Below, one piece after another: positions 1-16,425 of a stretch of DNA of 64,000 nucleotides; positions within the stretch are counted from its first letter, which is position 1, and the number at the start of each line of letters is the position of its first letter. The position numbers and the translations under genes were made by a program. The notes under the pieces are model-generated. The model was not told the DNA's origin. It saw nothing but the letters and a program-made list of their open reading frames with translations, and made no database searches. Source of the stretch: Megascapheus bottae (Eukaryota > Chordata > Mammalia > Rodentia > Geomyidae); the NCBI GenBank assembly GCA_024803745.1, contig JANJXV010000190.1, positions 62,001-126,000 of the forward strand, written 5' to 3'.

Positions 1-914
1 GGATCACAGTTGAAACCCAGCCCAGGCACTAAAAAGTCCATGAGACTCTTAGCTCCAATTAATCACCAGAAAACTATACTCAAGATCCAGTAGAATTTAT
101 TACAAGTTCTTAAACATTAAAAAAATCAATAAACTGAGCTGGACGCAGTGGCTCACACATATAATCTTGCTACTCAAGAGGCTGAGATCTGAGGATCGAG
201 GTTCAAAGCAAGCTCCCGCACTAAAAACCTAGACTCTTATCTCCAATTAACCACTGGAAAATGGGAAGTGGCACTGTGGCTCCAGTGGTAGAGCAGTAGC
301 CTTAAGCTGAAGAGCTCAGGGACAACACCTAGACATAGACTTCAAGTTTCATAACAGACCAAAAAACAACAACAAAAAAACACCCCAAACCCCTAAGTTT
401 TAATGAAAAAAAAAATCAATTAACTAGGGCTAGGAGTGGGGCCGAGTGATAGAGTGCAAAAAGCTCTTGGTTTGATTCTTCAGTACAACATTCACAGAAA
501 AGCCAGAAGTGGTTCTGTGGCTCAAGTGGTAGAGTGCTAGTTATGAAAAGGCTAGGGACAGGGCTCAGGCCCTAAGTTCAAGCACCAGGACTGGCAAAAA
601 AAAAAAAAGTTTTTAAAAATCAATTAACCTGTCGGGTGTGGTGGCTCACGCCTATAATCTAAGCTACTCTGGAGGCTGAGATCTGAGGATGTGGTTCAAA
701 GCAAGCCTGGGCACTAAGGAATGTGAGACTCTTATCTCCAATTAACACTAGAAAACAGGAAGTGGTACTGTGGCTCCCTGGGTTCAATTCCTCAGTAGCA
801 CATACACAGAAAACTCTGGAAGTGGTGCCGTGGGTTAAGTGGTAAAGCATTAGCCATGAGAAAGCTCAAGGACATTACCCAGGCCCTGAGTACAAGACCC
901 AGGACTGTCAAAAA
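1..914 (+). repeat. SINE cluster (B1-Geo and ID-Geo)
   Basis: Plus-strand SINEs lie back to back: a B1-Geo tail cut by the window edge (1-85), a B1-Geo (135-400), an ID-Geo (424-608) and a mosaic (628-914). The mosaic has a B1 head, then a right module, then a second ID-like stretch. Each ends in an A-rich tail. No gene is seen. The left part probably lies in the intron before the finger exon of the minus-strand KRAB gene. Confidence 0.8.
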
Positions 915-929
915 AAAAAAAAAGAAAGC

Positions 930-1092
930 GGCAGGGGAGGAGGAAGGAGAGGAAGGAGAGGAAGGAAGGAAGGAAAGGAACGAAAGGAAAGAAGGAAGGA
1001 AGGAAGGAAGGAAGGAAGGAAGGAAGGAAGGAAGCAAGCAAGGAAGCAAGCAAGGAAGCAAGCAAGGAAGCAAGCAAGGAAGGTAGGTAGGT
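930..1092. repeat. (GGAA)n / (GGAAGCAA)n microsatellite
   Basis: A purine-rich tract grows out of the A-tail of the preceding SINE. First come GGAA units, then an 8-bp composite unit of GGAAGCAA repeated about six times, then GGTA. Open frames across it in several frames are products of the repeat and are not genes. Confidence 0.9.
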
Positions 1093-2865
1093 TGGTCCAT
1101 GAGACACCAATTAACTTTCAAAAACCGCTACAAGTGGAGCTGTAGCTCAAATGCTAAAAACACTATCATTAACAAAAAAAGCCTAGATCCTGAGTTCAAG
1201 CACCAGGATTGGTACACACACAAAAAAGGATTATAACTTAGGGACTACAATATGAACACAGCAAGCTATCAGCGGTGGACTGACAGAGCTATGTGTACTG
1301 ATCTTGGGCACAAAGATATTTGTCTTAAAATGTTAGATTGCACATTTATGCTTATGCATTATTGATGTTTACTTCACAATTTTAAAAATAAAAAGGGATA
1401 CTGGAAGGAACACAAAATTTATAAGTGCTACGTTAATGTAGTGATATTAGGAGTAATTTGATTTCTTTTTCCTCATTTCCCTTCTATGTGCATTTCTTGA
1501 TCTTGTTTGAGAGAGGGTCTAATTATGCAGCCCAGTCTAACCTTGAACCTCTTGCCTTTGCCCTCCCAAGTGCTAGAATTAAAGGCCTGCACTACCATAC
1601 CCAGCATGTTTTGTTATTTTTTAATTTAGAAAAAGACATTTTTCTTTTCTTTCTTGCTTCTTCTTTTTTTTTTTTCCTCCAGTCATGAGGCCTGAACTCT
1701 GGGCCTGGGCGCTATCCCTGAGCTCTTCAGCTCAAGGCTACCACCCTTCCCCTGGAGCTACAGCACCACTTCCTGTTTTCTGGTGGTTAATTAGAGATAA
1801 GACTCTCACAGTCTTTAGTGCCCAGGCTGGCTCTGAACTGCAATCTTCACATCTTAGCCTCCTGAATAGCTAGGATTACAGGCCCAAGCCACTGTGCCTG
1901 GCACCAGGACTGCTTTCTAAGGGCCCTATACTTCTAAAAGAATGGGGAACCTATTTTCTACCAAGGACCATTAAGATATATATAACATCATTAAGGGTCA
2001 TACAAAATTATCAAGACAAGCAGATGGGCCAAGGGCAGGTAGGAAGTGTCTTTCTCGTCATGTACAACATAATTTCTGTAACTCAACCTTAGACAACAAA
2101 CTACAAAATTGTAGAACTTTCATAAGAATATACACTTAGATATCATGTCTTTTACATAAGAATCTTCAAGGTTGGGGCACAACTAGACCTGAGACTCTTA
2201 TCTCCAATTAGCCTCTATAAAATGGGAAGTGGAGCTTGGCTCAGGGTAGGGTGATACCGCCTTGAGCTGAAGAGCTCAGGGACAGCGCCCAGGCCAAGGG
2301 TGCTCATATTCATATTTAAAGGGCCAGCAGTAATTCCATTGTCAACCAAAGGTGAAAAAAGTATACAAAGCAGGGCTGGGAGTTTGGCCTAGTGGTAGAG
2401 TCCTTGCCTAGCATGTACGTAGACCAGGGTTCGATTCCTCAGCACCCCACATACATAGAAAAAGCTGGAAGTGGTGCTGTGGCTCAAGTAGTAGAGCCCA
2501 AGGACAGTGCTCAAGTCCTGAGCTCAAGCCCCAGCACTGGCAAAAAAAAAAAAAAAAAAAAAAAAGTGTAGAATTTTACTTTATGGCTTCAAATTTCCGT
2601 CCTTCCTTCCTTCCTTTTTTTTTTTTTTTTTTTTTTTTTGCTAGTCCTAGGGCTTGAATTCAGGGGCTGAAGCTGTCCCTGAGTTTCTTTTACTCAAAGC
2701 TAGTTCTCTACCACTTACAGCCAAGCTCCATTGCCAGTTTTCTGGTGGTTAATTAGATAAGCATCACTAGGACTTTCCTGTCCTAGATGGCTTTGAGCTG
2801 CGCGATTCTCAGATCTCAGACTCCTGAGTAGCTATGATTACAGGCATGAGCTACTGGTATCTGGC
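1093..2865. repeat. SINE-rich stretch with one old B1
   Basis: Contents: a fragment of right-hand module (1125-1225, plus), an older monomeric B1 on the minus strand (about 1490-1606), a minus-strand B1-Geo (1680-1905), a plus-strand right module (2190-2310), a plus-strand ID-Geo (2372-2565) and a minus-strand B1-Geo (2637-2865). The intervals 1226-1480 and 1906-2190 are AT-rich and hold nothing I recognise. Confidence 0.7.
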
Positions 2866-2924
2866 TCAAAATTTCTTTTTTTTTTTTTCATTTTATTTCA
2901 TTCATTCTTTCTTTCTTTTTTTGT

Positions 2925-3420
2925 GGGTCATGGGGCTTGAACTCAGCCTGGGCTCTGTCTCTGAGCTCTTCAGCTGTAGGCTACAGCACTATCCCTGGAC
3001 CTGGGTATTGTCCCTGAGTTCTATAGCCCAAGGCTACCACCCTACCCTAGAGCCAAGCCCCACTTTTGGTTTTCTAGAGGTTAATTGGAGATAACAGTCT
3101 CAGGTTCTTTCTTTTTTTTTTTTTTTTTTGGCCAGTCCTGGGCTTGAGCTCAGGGCCTGAGCACTGTCCTTGGACTTTCTCAAGGCTAGAGCTCTACCAC
3201 TTGAGCCTCAGCACCACTTCCGGCTTTTTTTCTATGTATGTGGTACCGAGGAATCAAACCCGGGTCTTCATGCATGCTAGGCAAGCACTTTAACCACTAG
3301 GCCAAACTCCCGGCCCCAGTCTCAGGTTCTTTTGTGCCTGGGCTGGCTTTGAACCTTGATCCTCAGATCTCAGCCTCCGGAGCAGCTAGGATGACAGGCG
3401 TGAACCACCATCTCACACTT
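2925..3420 (-). mobile_element. B1-Geo split by a nested ID-Geo SINE
   Basis: A minus-strand B1-Geo is interrupted at about 3110 by a complete minus-strand ID-Geo, and the host resumes at 3317. A 16-base direct repeat beginning CAGTCTCAGG lies at 3095-3110 and again at 3317-3332. This is the target-site duplication of the inserted element and proves the order of insertion. Confidence 0.88.
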
Positions 3421-3552
3421 TGTTTCTTAACGTAAGAATCCTCATTGATATCTCTAATTTTAGGCTGTGTTCTTTTTTCTCTAAGATCTATTCCAATCGT
3501 CTGCTGGAATAGATGTTATATATAGGACTGCCATACATAAGAATATATATAG

Positions 3553-4520
3553 ATCAGCCGGCATGGTGGCTCATGCCACCTAGCTACTCGGGAGCCCGAG
3601 ATCTGAGGATCACGGTTCACAGTCAGCCTGGGCATTAAAGTCCATGAGACTGTTATCTCCAATTAACCACAAGAAAATTGAGGTGGTGCTGTGGCTCAAG
3701 TGGTAGGATGGTAGCTTTCAGCTGAAGAGCTCAGGGACTCAGGCCCAGAGTCCAAGTTCCATGACCAAAAAAGAAAAAAAAGTCAATTACAGCTGGATGC
3801 TGGTGGCTTATGCCTGTAATCTCAGCTACTCAAGAAATTGAGATCTGAGGATCCCAGTTCAAAGTCAGCCCGGGCAGGAAAATCCTCATGAGACTGTTAT
3901 CTTTGACTAACCACTCAAAAACCAGAAGTGGCACTGGGGCTCAAAGTAGTAGAGACTAGCCTTGAGTAAAAGAGTCCAGGAATAGCACCCAGGCTCCAAG
4001 TTCAAGTGGTGAAACTGGAAGGGGAAAAAAAAAAAAAAAAAAGAAACCCTAGTGGCTCACAGTCTGTAATCCTGGCTACTCAGTAGGTTGAGATCTGAGG
4101 ATCACAGTTCAAAGCCAGCCTGGGCACTAAAGAATGTAAGACTCTTACCTTCAATTAATCAGTAGAAAAGGGGAAATGGGACTGTAGCTCAAGGGGTAGA
4201 AAGAGCAGTAGCCTTGAGCTGAAGAGTTTAGAGACAGAGCTTAGGCCCAGAGTTCAAGCCCCATAAACCACAAAAAAATAAAAATAGGGCTGGGAGTTTG
4301 GCCTAGTGGTAGAGTGCTTGCCTAGCATGCACGAAGACCTGGATTCGATTCCTTCGTACCTCATACTTAGAAAAAGCCAGAAGTGGTGCTGAGACTCAAG
4401 TGGTAGAGTTCTAGCCTTGAGAAAAATCCAAGGACAGTCCTCAGGCCCTGAGCTTAAGCCCAGGACTGGCAATAAATAAACAAACAAACAAACAAATAAA
4501 TAAATTAATTAATTAAAAAA
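3553..4520 (+). repeat. three B1-Geo SINEs, one ID-Geo, AAAT-type tail
   Basis: Plus-strand B1-Geo copies lie at about 3553-3770, 3788-4020 and 4050-4265. An ID-Geo follows at 4287-4470, whose tail has become an (AAAC)/(AAAT)/(AATT) low-complexity stretch (4471-4520). No gene is seen. Confidence 0.75.
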
Positions 4521-9223
<4,703 letters not shown>

Positions 9224-9606
9224 GACTCAAACGGGCGGAGAAGAGCCGAAGACGACCGAGGGCGGCGCCGACGAAGGGAGACGGGGTGTCCGCGAGCGGG
9301 CCAAGGGGCCCACCACGCTGCGGGAGAGCGAGCCCGGGGCCGGAGCGTTCTAGGAAGCGCCCGGCCCCACGCCGGGCCCGCGCGCCTCCTCCCCGCGGCC
9401 ACCGACCCTGGGCCCGCGCGCCTCCTCCCGGAACCGCCCTGAGGGAACCCGGAAAACCGCTGCCAGGCCGCAGAGCCCCCGGCGATGGCAGCCCTCCACT
9501 CCACAGGGCCACGGCGGCGACGCGCAACACAGTCCGCAGCAAGCCGCGCGACCCGCCAGCCCGACCAGTTCCCCAGATTCGTGGCGCTGAAAGGAGACTA
9601 GGTGAG

Positions 9607-9672
9607 ACTACATCTCCCGCCATGCTGTGCGGAGACAAAACCCGCGAGATTCAACTACGTTTCCCACAGGCC
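9607..9672 (+). promoter_or_regulatory. two ACTACA (GFY / ZNF143-SIX5-like) motifs
   Basis: ACTACATCTCCCGCCATGC begins at 9607 and ACTACGTTTCCCACAGG at 9654. Both resemble the known promoter motif ACTACAANTCCCAGAATGC and have the same orientation, with starts 47 bp apart. The motif is typical near the start sites of CpG-island promoters, including many KRAB-ZNF genes. Confidence 0.65.
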
Positions 9673-9720
9673 ACTGCGGCTGGGGGGGCAACAGAGATCA
9701 GTTCGGTTCTGGATTTCGGA

Positions 9721-11858
9721 CAGCTCCGCAGCCACACCCACTGGACCAGGCCGGGGCCGAGTCCACCCAGCCGGGACCAACCCACCAGATCCCCTCTGCG
9801 GAACTACTGGAGGCTGGCGCTCTACCATGTGAGCCAAACCTCCAGTTCCTCAGGAAATGCTGGTTAAGCGGGGAGTCTCCTGGAGTCGTCTGACGTGCCA
9901 CCGCGGGCTGGGCCGTCCAGATCTCAGCCTCCTGAAGAGCTAGGACCACAGACAGGCCTGGGCGCCCTCGCCCCCAGCAGATCCCTTCTTTGCAGAAGTC
10001 AGCCTGGTATTTACAAGTGAAACTGCAATTACATCCCTCTGCCGAACATAATTTTCTGGCTTCTAGGAGATCCCGAGAAAAGGTAAAGGTTCTTAACATG
10101 ATCCATGAAACTGTATAATCTTGTCTTTAAATTTCATTTACATTATTTTCCTACTCTTACTGTGCTAAACCTTGCATTTCCGAGTGTCATATATGCTCCT
10201 GGACACCCCTGAGCATGCTCATTTCTTCTGCCTGGGGAGGAGGGGGGAAAGCTGTTCTTTCACACAACTTCATTAGTTCCTTTCAGTTTAGCCTTATGTA
10301 TCAGTTTAGGCAATTGTTTAGCTCTTTAATTTTCCTAGACTATTCTATGAGGGTTTACTGTAAAATATTTGCATAATTTGCCAAATTCCATTTATAAAAT
10401 TCATTACAAATCCTTTCATGACTAATTTAAACAGAAACAACACATTGACTATAGGGAACAGTTTGAGCTATAGTGGGTTTATCATGTAAAATCGAGGAGA
10501 GCTAGGAGCTGGTGGCTCTCACCTGTAATCCTAGCCCCTCAGGAGATGGCTAGGAGATCTGAGGATCACAGTTCAAAGCAAGCCGTGGCAGGAAAGTCGG
10601 TGAGACTCCTATCTCTGGTTAACCACCAAAAAACCCTGGTTAACCACCAGAAAACCCCAGAAGTGGCACTGTGGTTCAAAGTGGTAGAGCCCAAGCCCTG
10701 AGCAAAAAGAGCTCAGACACAGTGGCCAAGCTCAGAGTTCATTCCACCCCCCTCAAAATAAAAAGAAGAAAGCTGGAGAACAGAAATTGAGCTGACAATA
10801 CAAGGGAAGCACTGATTATGGTGACCTTTATAAACAGGCATGTAACTGCTAGACCTGCTCATGCAGACTATTTAGATACAACTGTATCCTTCCAATTCTA
10901 AACCATGTTTAAGTGATAGTGCTAAAAAACAAAACAAAACAGGATATTGCTATTATTTTAGTGTTTGATATGGAGAATATTGGGGGTTGTGTGCATACTA
11001 TCAAGTGTATACACACACAAGTACCAAAATCTGCAACCAGGAGTATGGCCTAGTGGTAGAGAGCTTGCCTAACATGCACAAAGCCCTGGGTTTGATTCCT
11101 CAGCACCATATACACAGAAAAAAACAAGTGGTGCTGTAGTTCAAGTGGCAGAGCACTAGCCTTGAGCAGAGAGTTCAAGGACAGTGTCCAGGCCCTGACT
11201 TCAGGCCCCAGGATTGGGTGGGAAAAAATCTAAAGATGTGTAATCCAGTTAACTACATACCTTAGCGTTCAGTATAAGTTTCTAGTGGTTCTACTTGTTT
11301 TCATATTGAAACAAAACTTCATACTCCATGAAAAAGTCTGTTTATAACTCAAGTTATCTTAATTTATGAAGCAGTTTCACATATATAACATGGTTTCTAT
11401 GGGAAAGTGCTCACCTAATTTATTAAACTTACAAAGTCTGTGTGAATGACCCAAATCTTTATAATGACACTACCATAATTGTTATTGTTGTTCCCCATTC
11501 TTCAAGCATTCTTTTTTATTTTTATTTTTTGCTAGTCCTGGGCTGCACTGTCCTTGGGTTTTCCCAAGGCTAGAACCCTACCACTTGAGCCACAGCACCA
11601 CTTCTGTTTTTTTCTATGTGTGTGGTACTGAGGAATCAAAACCCAACCTTTGTGCATGCACTCTACCACTAGGCCATACTCCCAGCCCCTTGTCTATATA
11701 TATTTTTGTGAAAGTTTTTTCAAACTCACTCAAGTATCACTGGTTTCTCCCATACAACTTACATGATAGGAATCTACTTTTGGGGCCTGTTTTTAATTAC
11801 ATCTGAATAATTTTCTGAGTCTCTAGGGCATCAATGGCTGCGAAAAATTCATTAACAT
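9721..11858. other. intergenic, SINEs and unrecognised sequence
   Basis: 9721-10500 is unique except for a short SINE-like piece near 9920-9960. A plus-strand B1-Geo lies at 10505-10765, a plus-strand ID-Geo at 11035-11230 and a minus-strand ID-Geo at 11530-11690. No ZNF84-like finger or KRAB sequence is seen here, although that gene would be expected in this interval from human synteny. Confidence 0.6.
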
Positions 11859-12290
11859 TTATTTCAATACTTTATGTGTTTTCTGATGGATCCGAAGTCC
11901 CGAGTTCCAACAGAAAGATTTCCCACATTCAGAGCACTTCCATGGCTTCTCTCCTGTGTGAACTCTCTGATGTTCATAGAGAGAGGACTTCTGAGTAAAA
12001 GCTTTCCCACATTCACTGCACTTAAAAGGTTTCTCTCCTGAGTGTGTTTTCTGGTGTATCTGAAGAGATGCCTTCCTAGGATAGATCTTTTCACACTCAC
12101 TGCATTCATAGGGTTTCTCTGCTGAATGAGTTCTCTGGTGTATAATCAGCTGTGATTTCCCACCGAAGGCTCTCTCACGTAAGTTACATCCATATGGCCT
12201 CTCTCCTGTGTGTGTTCTCCTGTGTATAACAAGGTGCGACTTGCTGCTGAAAACCTTCCCACACTCACTGCACCCATAAGGCTTCTCCCC
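11859..12290 (-). pseudogene. ZNF26: ZNF26-like terminal zinc fingers, truncated by a SINE
   Basis: Five C2H2 fingers in one frame, joined by TGEKP-type linkers and ending [12 protein letters not shown]. Fingers 1, 3, 4 and 5 keep both Cys and both His. Finger 2 has C-N-L-R where C-x2-C is needed, so its second Cys is lost. The sequence (for example [19 protein letters not shown]) matches the C-terminus of human ZNF26 as I remember it, and position and strand agree. Upstream, homology stops abruptly at 12290 where the right half of an ID-Geo SINE begins, whereas human ZNF26 has many more fingers. The surviving frame runs into SINE-derived codons. Best read as a decayed gene. A short expressed remnant is not excluded. 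Confidence 0.75.
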
Positions 12291-12480
12291 ATACATAGAA
12301 AAAAGCTGGAAGTGGTGCTGAGGTAGAGCTCTAACCTTGAGAAATCCCAAGGACATTGCTTAGGCTCTGAGCTCAAGCCCAGGATTGGCAAAAAAAAAGA
12401 AAAAGAAAATTGGGGGGGGGGGGGAGGGAAAGGAGCTCAAGCCCAGGACTGGCAAAAAAGAAAAAAAAAAGAAAATATGG
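12291..12480 (+). mobile_element. two ID-Geo right halves at the ZNF26 breakpoint
   Basis: The piece at 12292-12400 starts inside an ID-Geo, at the ACATAGAAAAAAGC joint, and ends in an A-tail. A poly-G stretch (12412-12425) and the last 25 bases of another copy with its own tail follow (12434-12472). The left half of the SINE and the 5' part of the finger exon are missing together, which suggests a deletion that ended inside the SINE. Confidence 0.7.
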
Positions 12481-13944
12481 GGGGGAAGGGGGAAGAACAG
12501 ACTATTTCCTGAAAGTAGGAGAAATAACATGCTAAATAGTAATTTTATGAAGTTATTTAATATATTAGTAACTGTTAAAATAATTAATACTCTAATTTTT
12601 TGTGTGTGTGTGCTGATCCTGGGGCTTGAACTCAGGGCCTGTGAGCTATCCATGAGCTCTTGTGTTCAAGGCTAACATTGCACCATTTGAGCAACAGCTA
12701 ATGAATGGCTTTTGATAGTTTACCGAAGAGTCTGTGCTGGGATCCTCAACCCTGAGCCTCCTGAGTAACTAAGATTTTAGGTATGAACCACTGCAGCTGG
12801 CCAGAATGAAAAATATTTACTTTAAGAACTAGAGGCATGGCTTGCCGGGCACATTGGTTTACGCCTGTAATCCCAGCTACTCAGGAGGCTTAGATCTGAG
12901 GATCTCAGTTCAAAGCCAGCCAGGGCACTAAAGTCCATGAGACTCTTTATCTCCAGCTAACCTCCAGAAAACTGGAAGTGGTGCCTTGAGCTAAAGAGTT
13001 CAGGGACAATGCCCAGGCCCAGAGTTCAAGTTCCACGACCCACCAAAAAAACAAAAAAACAAGAACTAAAGGTATGGCTTAATAGTAGAATACTTGCTTA
13101 GCAAGTTCAAACCTTAGTGCCATCAAAATAATAATTATTATTAAAATGTAATTATTAATATGAAATAATAACTATAAGCCTGGTACCTGGAGCTGGAAGA
13201 TCAATGTTCAAAGTCAGAAAAGAACATGAAAAGAATTCATAGGGAGCCTGATATGGTGGCTTGCCCCTGTAATCCTAGCTACTCAGGAGGCTGAGATCTG
13301 AGTATCCAGGTTCAAAGCCGGTCGGGGCACTAAAGTCTGAGAGATTCTTATCTCCAGTTAACCACTAGAAAATCAGAAGTAGAAAGGTGACTCAAGGGGT
13401 AGCGTGGTAGCCTTGAGCTGAAGAGCTCAGGGACAGAGCCCAGGCCCAGAGTTCAAGCCCCACGATGAACCAAAAAAAAAATAATAATAATAAATAATAA
13501 TAATAATTCATAGGGGCCGGGAGTTGGGCCTAAGGGTACAGTGCTTGCCTTGCATGCAGAAAGACCCAAGTTGGATTCCTTGATACCATATACATACAAA
13601 AGCCAGAAGTGGTACTGTGGCACAAGTGGTAGAGCTCTAGCCTTGAGAAAGCCCAAGAACAGTGCTCAGGCCCTGAATAATTATGGCTACTGTGAAGCCA
13701 AAAAATTAAGAGATGCATTGGATTAAGAGGCCTAATTAAAAGTTTTATTAAAATATTGTTTAAGGGCCGGGAGTTTGGCCTGGTGGTAGAGTGCCTGCCT
13801 AGCATGCACGAAGACCCAGGTTCGATTCCTTGGTACCACATACACAGAAAAAAGCTAGAAGTGGTGTGGTGGCTCAGGATAGAACACTAGCCTTGAGGAA
13901 AGCCCAAGGACAGTGCTCAGGCCCTGAGCTCAAGCCCATGACTG

Positions 13945-13981
<37 letters not shown>

Positions 13982-15580
13982 TGTTTAAAAGAGATACCAG
14001 GTACTGAAATGTGAGCTAAACCAAAAAAAAAGGATATTTAAAAAGATCAGATTAGTAGTAGTGAAAGCTGATTATCACAGAAACTATACAGGGTGGAAGT
14101 GGCGCTGTGGCTCAAGGGGTAGGGTGGTGGCCTTGAGCTGAAGAGCTCAGGGACAGCGCCCAGGCCCAGGGTTCAAGGACCACAACGAATAAAAAACAAA
14201 AAAACAGAAACTACAGGATAATTGCAATTTATATCTGTGTAAGCCAAAGCAATTAAACTGAAGTCATTCCATTTTTGTTTGAAGGTCTCACTAAGCCACA
14301 GGAATTCATACACCCTAGCTGCCTCCCCATCAGGCTTTTCAACATTCTTTAACTCTGAAGTACTAGCTAATACCCTTCTCCACATTAGCTGTCTTTTCCA
14401 TGAAACATAACAAATCAAATGCCTATGAAACTGTAAGATTTACATTAACTGGGTAACTGGGTATATGCACCTGTTCCTTCCTTTCCAGCTGGTTCTTGAT
14501 AAAGTGACACAGTTCAGGTAAGAGCAATAAAGGCAGTAAGATTATATCACAGATCATATGGATAATATGTTAAAAGCAGAGCCACTGGGACTCAGTATGA
14601 CTATAATTCACATACACACACACCCAAATCATTTACTCTGGTGCCTATCAGAGAAGTAGTGATCTATCCTAATTCTTCAAAGATAAGTGGCTATTCAAAT
14701 GTTGACACGTTACACCCGAACCACAAGGTACAAACATAAATTCTACCCTCAAGTTCTCTCACCTCTCTTGTCATCCAGCCTTTCATGGAATGTCCTTTTG
14801 CCACTATTCTGAATCCTCAACTCTGTCCATTGGAGGATTCTAGTTAGTCATACTCTTAGCTTTGAGTATATATGCCTTTAATCTGTGTATTTCCTATTCA
14901 GATGGCCCGCCAGAGGCACTGCATACTCAATATCTGTGGTCTTTCACAGGATTTCTAATACTATTTCTTGTCTCTCTAACTGTGCTCTACGGTTCATTTG
15001 ATTACCTTGCAGAACATAATTCCTCTGAAATAAGGAACTCTACTTATCTTCTTACAGCCAGCACCAGTCTCACGACAGCAGCACACCAAAAGACACTAGA
15101 CATTTGCATACAGGAAAGAGTTAATTTTCCTCAAAGAGATCCTAAACGACTGCCTTAAAGTGGAGGACCTTCTATTTAACAAGTGTTCTTGGAACTGCGG
15201 CTGGAATAAATCTAACCGCGAAAGACATCGGACAAACATAGTCCAGAAGGAACGTTTCTGGAGGTCCAAAGTCAGACATCCAAAGACGGAGAGGAGGGTG
15301 CGTCAAGTCCTGATGGTGTTCAAAGGGTACCCTCGGGGTCGAGGTGGCTATTTTGTTGCCCTTTTTCTTTCTTGCTGATCATGGGGCTTCAATTCAGGGC
15401 CTGAACGCTGTCGCTGAGCTTTTATGCCCAAGGTGAGCGCTCTGTTACTTTGATCCACAGCTCCAAATCCCGCTTTTTGGTGGTTCACTGCAGATAAAAG
15501 TCTCAAGGACTCAAGCAGGCTTTGAACCCAATCCTCAGATCTCAGCCTCCAGAGTAGCTAAGGGTGAGCCAGATGCCCGG
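12481..15580. other. former ZNF26 intron: SINEs and unrecognised sequence
   Basis: Contents: minus-strand B1-Geo (12612-12805), plus-strand B1-Geo (12843-13050), ID-like (13065-13130), plus-strand B1-Geo (13245-13470), plus-strand ID-Geo at 13513-13676 and 13763-13945 with a long poly-A, a plus-strand right module (14085-14200) and a minus-strand B1-Geo (15376-15575). 14210-15375 is unique sequence that I cannot identify. I looked for KRAB-A/B signatures on the minus strand and found none. Confidence 0.6.
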
Positions 15581-16120
15581 CTGAGGCAGTTATTTAAGGC
15601 GAGAGAAAGCCTCTGCGTACCCAGCACGCAGCTGTCCGGGAGCCGGCGGCCATCGCACCGGCCGAGGAGAACAGGGGGAGGGCTGAAGCTGCGTCGCTCG
15701 CAGGGACGCGGGGAGCGTCCGGGAGCGGGCGGTGGCGCGCAGGGCAGAGGAGGGTTGGTACGCTTGCCTGGCCCCGAAGCAAAGACACCAGGACCCGCGG
15801 GCTCCGAGCCCGGACGACGGTTGGGCAGAGTGGCACGGCTCAGGTAACTGGCTGGGGTTGGACACCGCGCAGCCCTCGCAGAGATCCAGCGACCCAGCGC
15901 TGCGCAGGTCGCCGTGTTCTGACGCAACCCGGAAACAGCTCATCCGGCGTGCCCTTCTGCTCGGGCGGCGCAGGCGGAAGTGCGTCACGCGCCGGCGCAA
16001 AAGAGTTGCAGCGTGCCCTCCCCTCATCCCCAGGCACAAACTGGAACCAGAGGCTGGGGCGAGGGAATCGCTGAGCAGCTAGTGGAGTGACTCGCTCGAG
16101 TGTGGAGCGGGCCTGGGAGG
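15580..16120 (-). promoter_or_regulatory. ZNF26: CpG-island promoter of the ZNF26-like gene
   Basis: A CpG-dense block between two SINEs. It contains an ETS/CRE-like run, GGAAGTGCGTCACGC (15975-15989), and on the minus strand a first coding exon resembling ZNF26. It is separate from the CHFR island about 400 bp to the right. Without ZNF605, which lies beside CHFR in human, this promoter now sits next to CHFR and is divergent from it. Confidence 0.65.
15621..15653 (-). CDS. ZNF26: first coding exon of the ZNF26-like gene
   Basis: On the minus strand it reads M-A-A-G-S-R-T-A-A-C-W, then TGG|GTACGC as a donor in phase 0. Human ZNF26 begins, as I remember it, M-A-T-S-F-R-T-A-S-C-W before its KRAB exon. 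The match in length, in TA-CW and in exon boundary is good. Since no KRAB exon is found downstream, the transcript, if still made, probably encodes no normal protein. Confidence 0.6.
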
Positions 16121-16204
16121 CGAACGGCGCCTGTATCAAGCCTCAGTGTTCAAAAAGAAAACATTAAAACAGTAGCGTAATTTACCAGGCTTTTCTGTCT
16201 CTGC

Positions 16205-16425
16205 CGGACGCAGAGGCTTATACCTGTCATCCTAACTCCTCAGGAGGCTGAGATCTAAGGACCGCGGTTCAAAGCCAGCCCGGGCACAAAAGACGGAGAG
16301 AGTCATCTCCAATTAATGACTAGAAAGGGGGAAGTCGGACTGTCTCAAGGGGTAGGGCGGTAGCCTTGAGCTGAAGAGCTCAGGGGCGGCGCCCAGGCCC
16401 AGAGTTCAAATACCCGACCAAAAAA
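16205..16425 (+). mobile_element. B1-Geo SINE between the two CpG islands
   Basis: B1 head, linker with CTCCAATTAATGAC, right module and a short A-rich end. It is rich in CpG compared with other copies and therefore looks young or protected from methylation. Confidence 0.8.

Noticed and set aside
2372..2565. tRNA gene candidates (A and B box in many ID-Geo copies)
   Set aside because: The boxes belong to tRNA-derived SINE heads. The copies are diverged and have A-rich tails, and no cloverleaf-competent tRNA was seen.
659..3094. Short open frames rich in 'CVCSTEE', 'LELRA' or 'GLELSLG'-type peptides throughout the window
   Set aside because: They translate SINE copies on either strand and recur at each element.
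14862..15378. Two plus-strand open frames of 98 and 72 codons
   Set aside because: They are adjacent but lack any domain that I recognise, have no CpG promoter of their own, and show no splice-site pattern. They are probably chance frames.
12481..15580. Search for ZNF26 KRAB-A and KRAB-B exons on the minus strand
   Set aside because: No stretch resembling the conserved KRAB core (F-x-D-V or MLENY) was found. The frame at 14173-14418 has no KRAB pattern.
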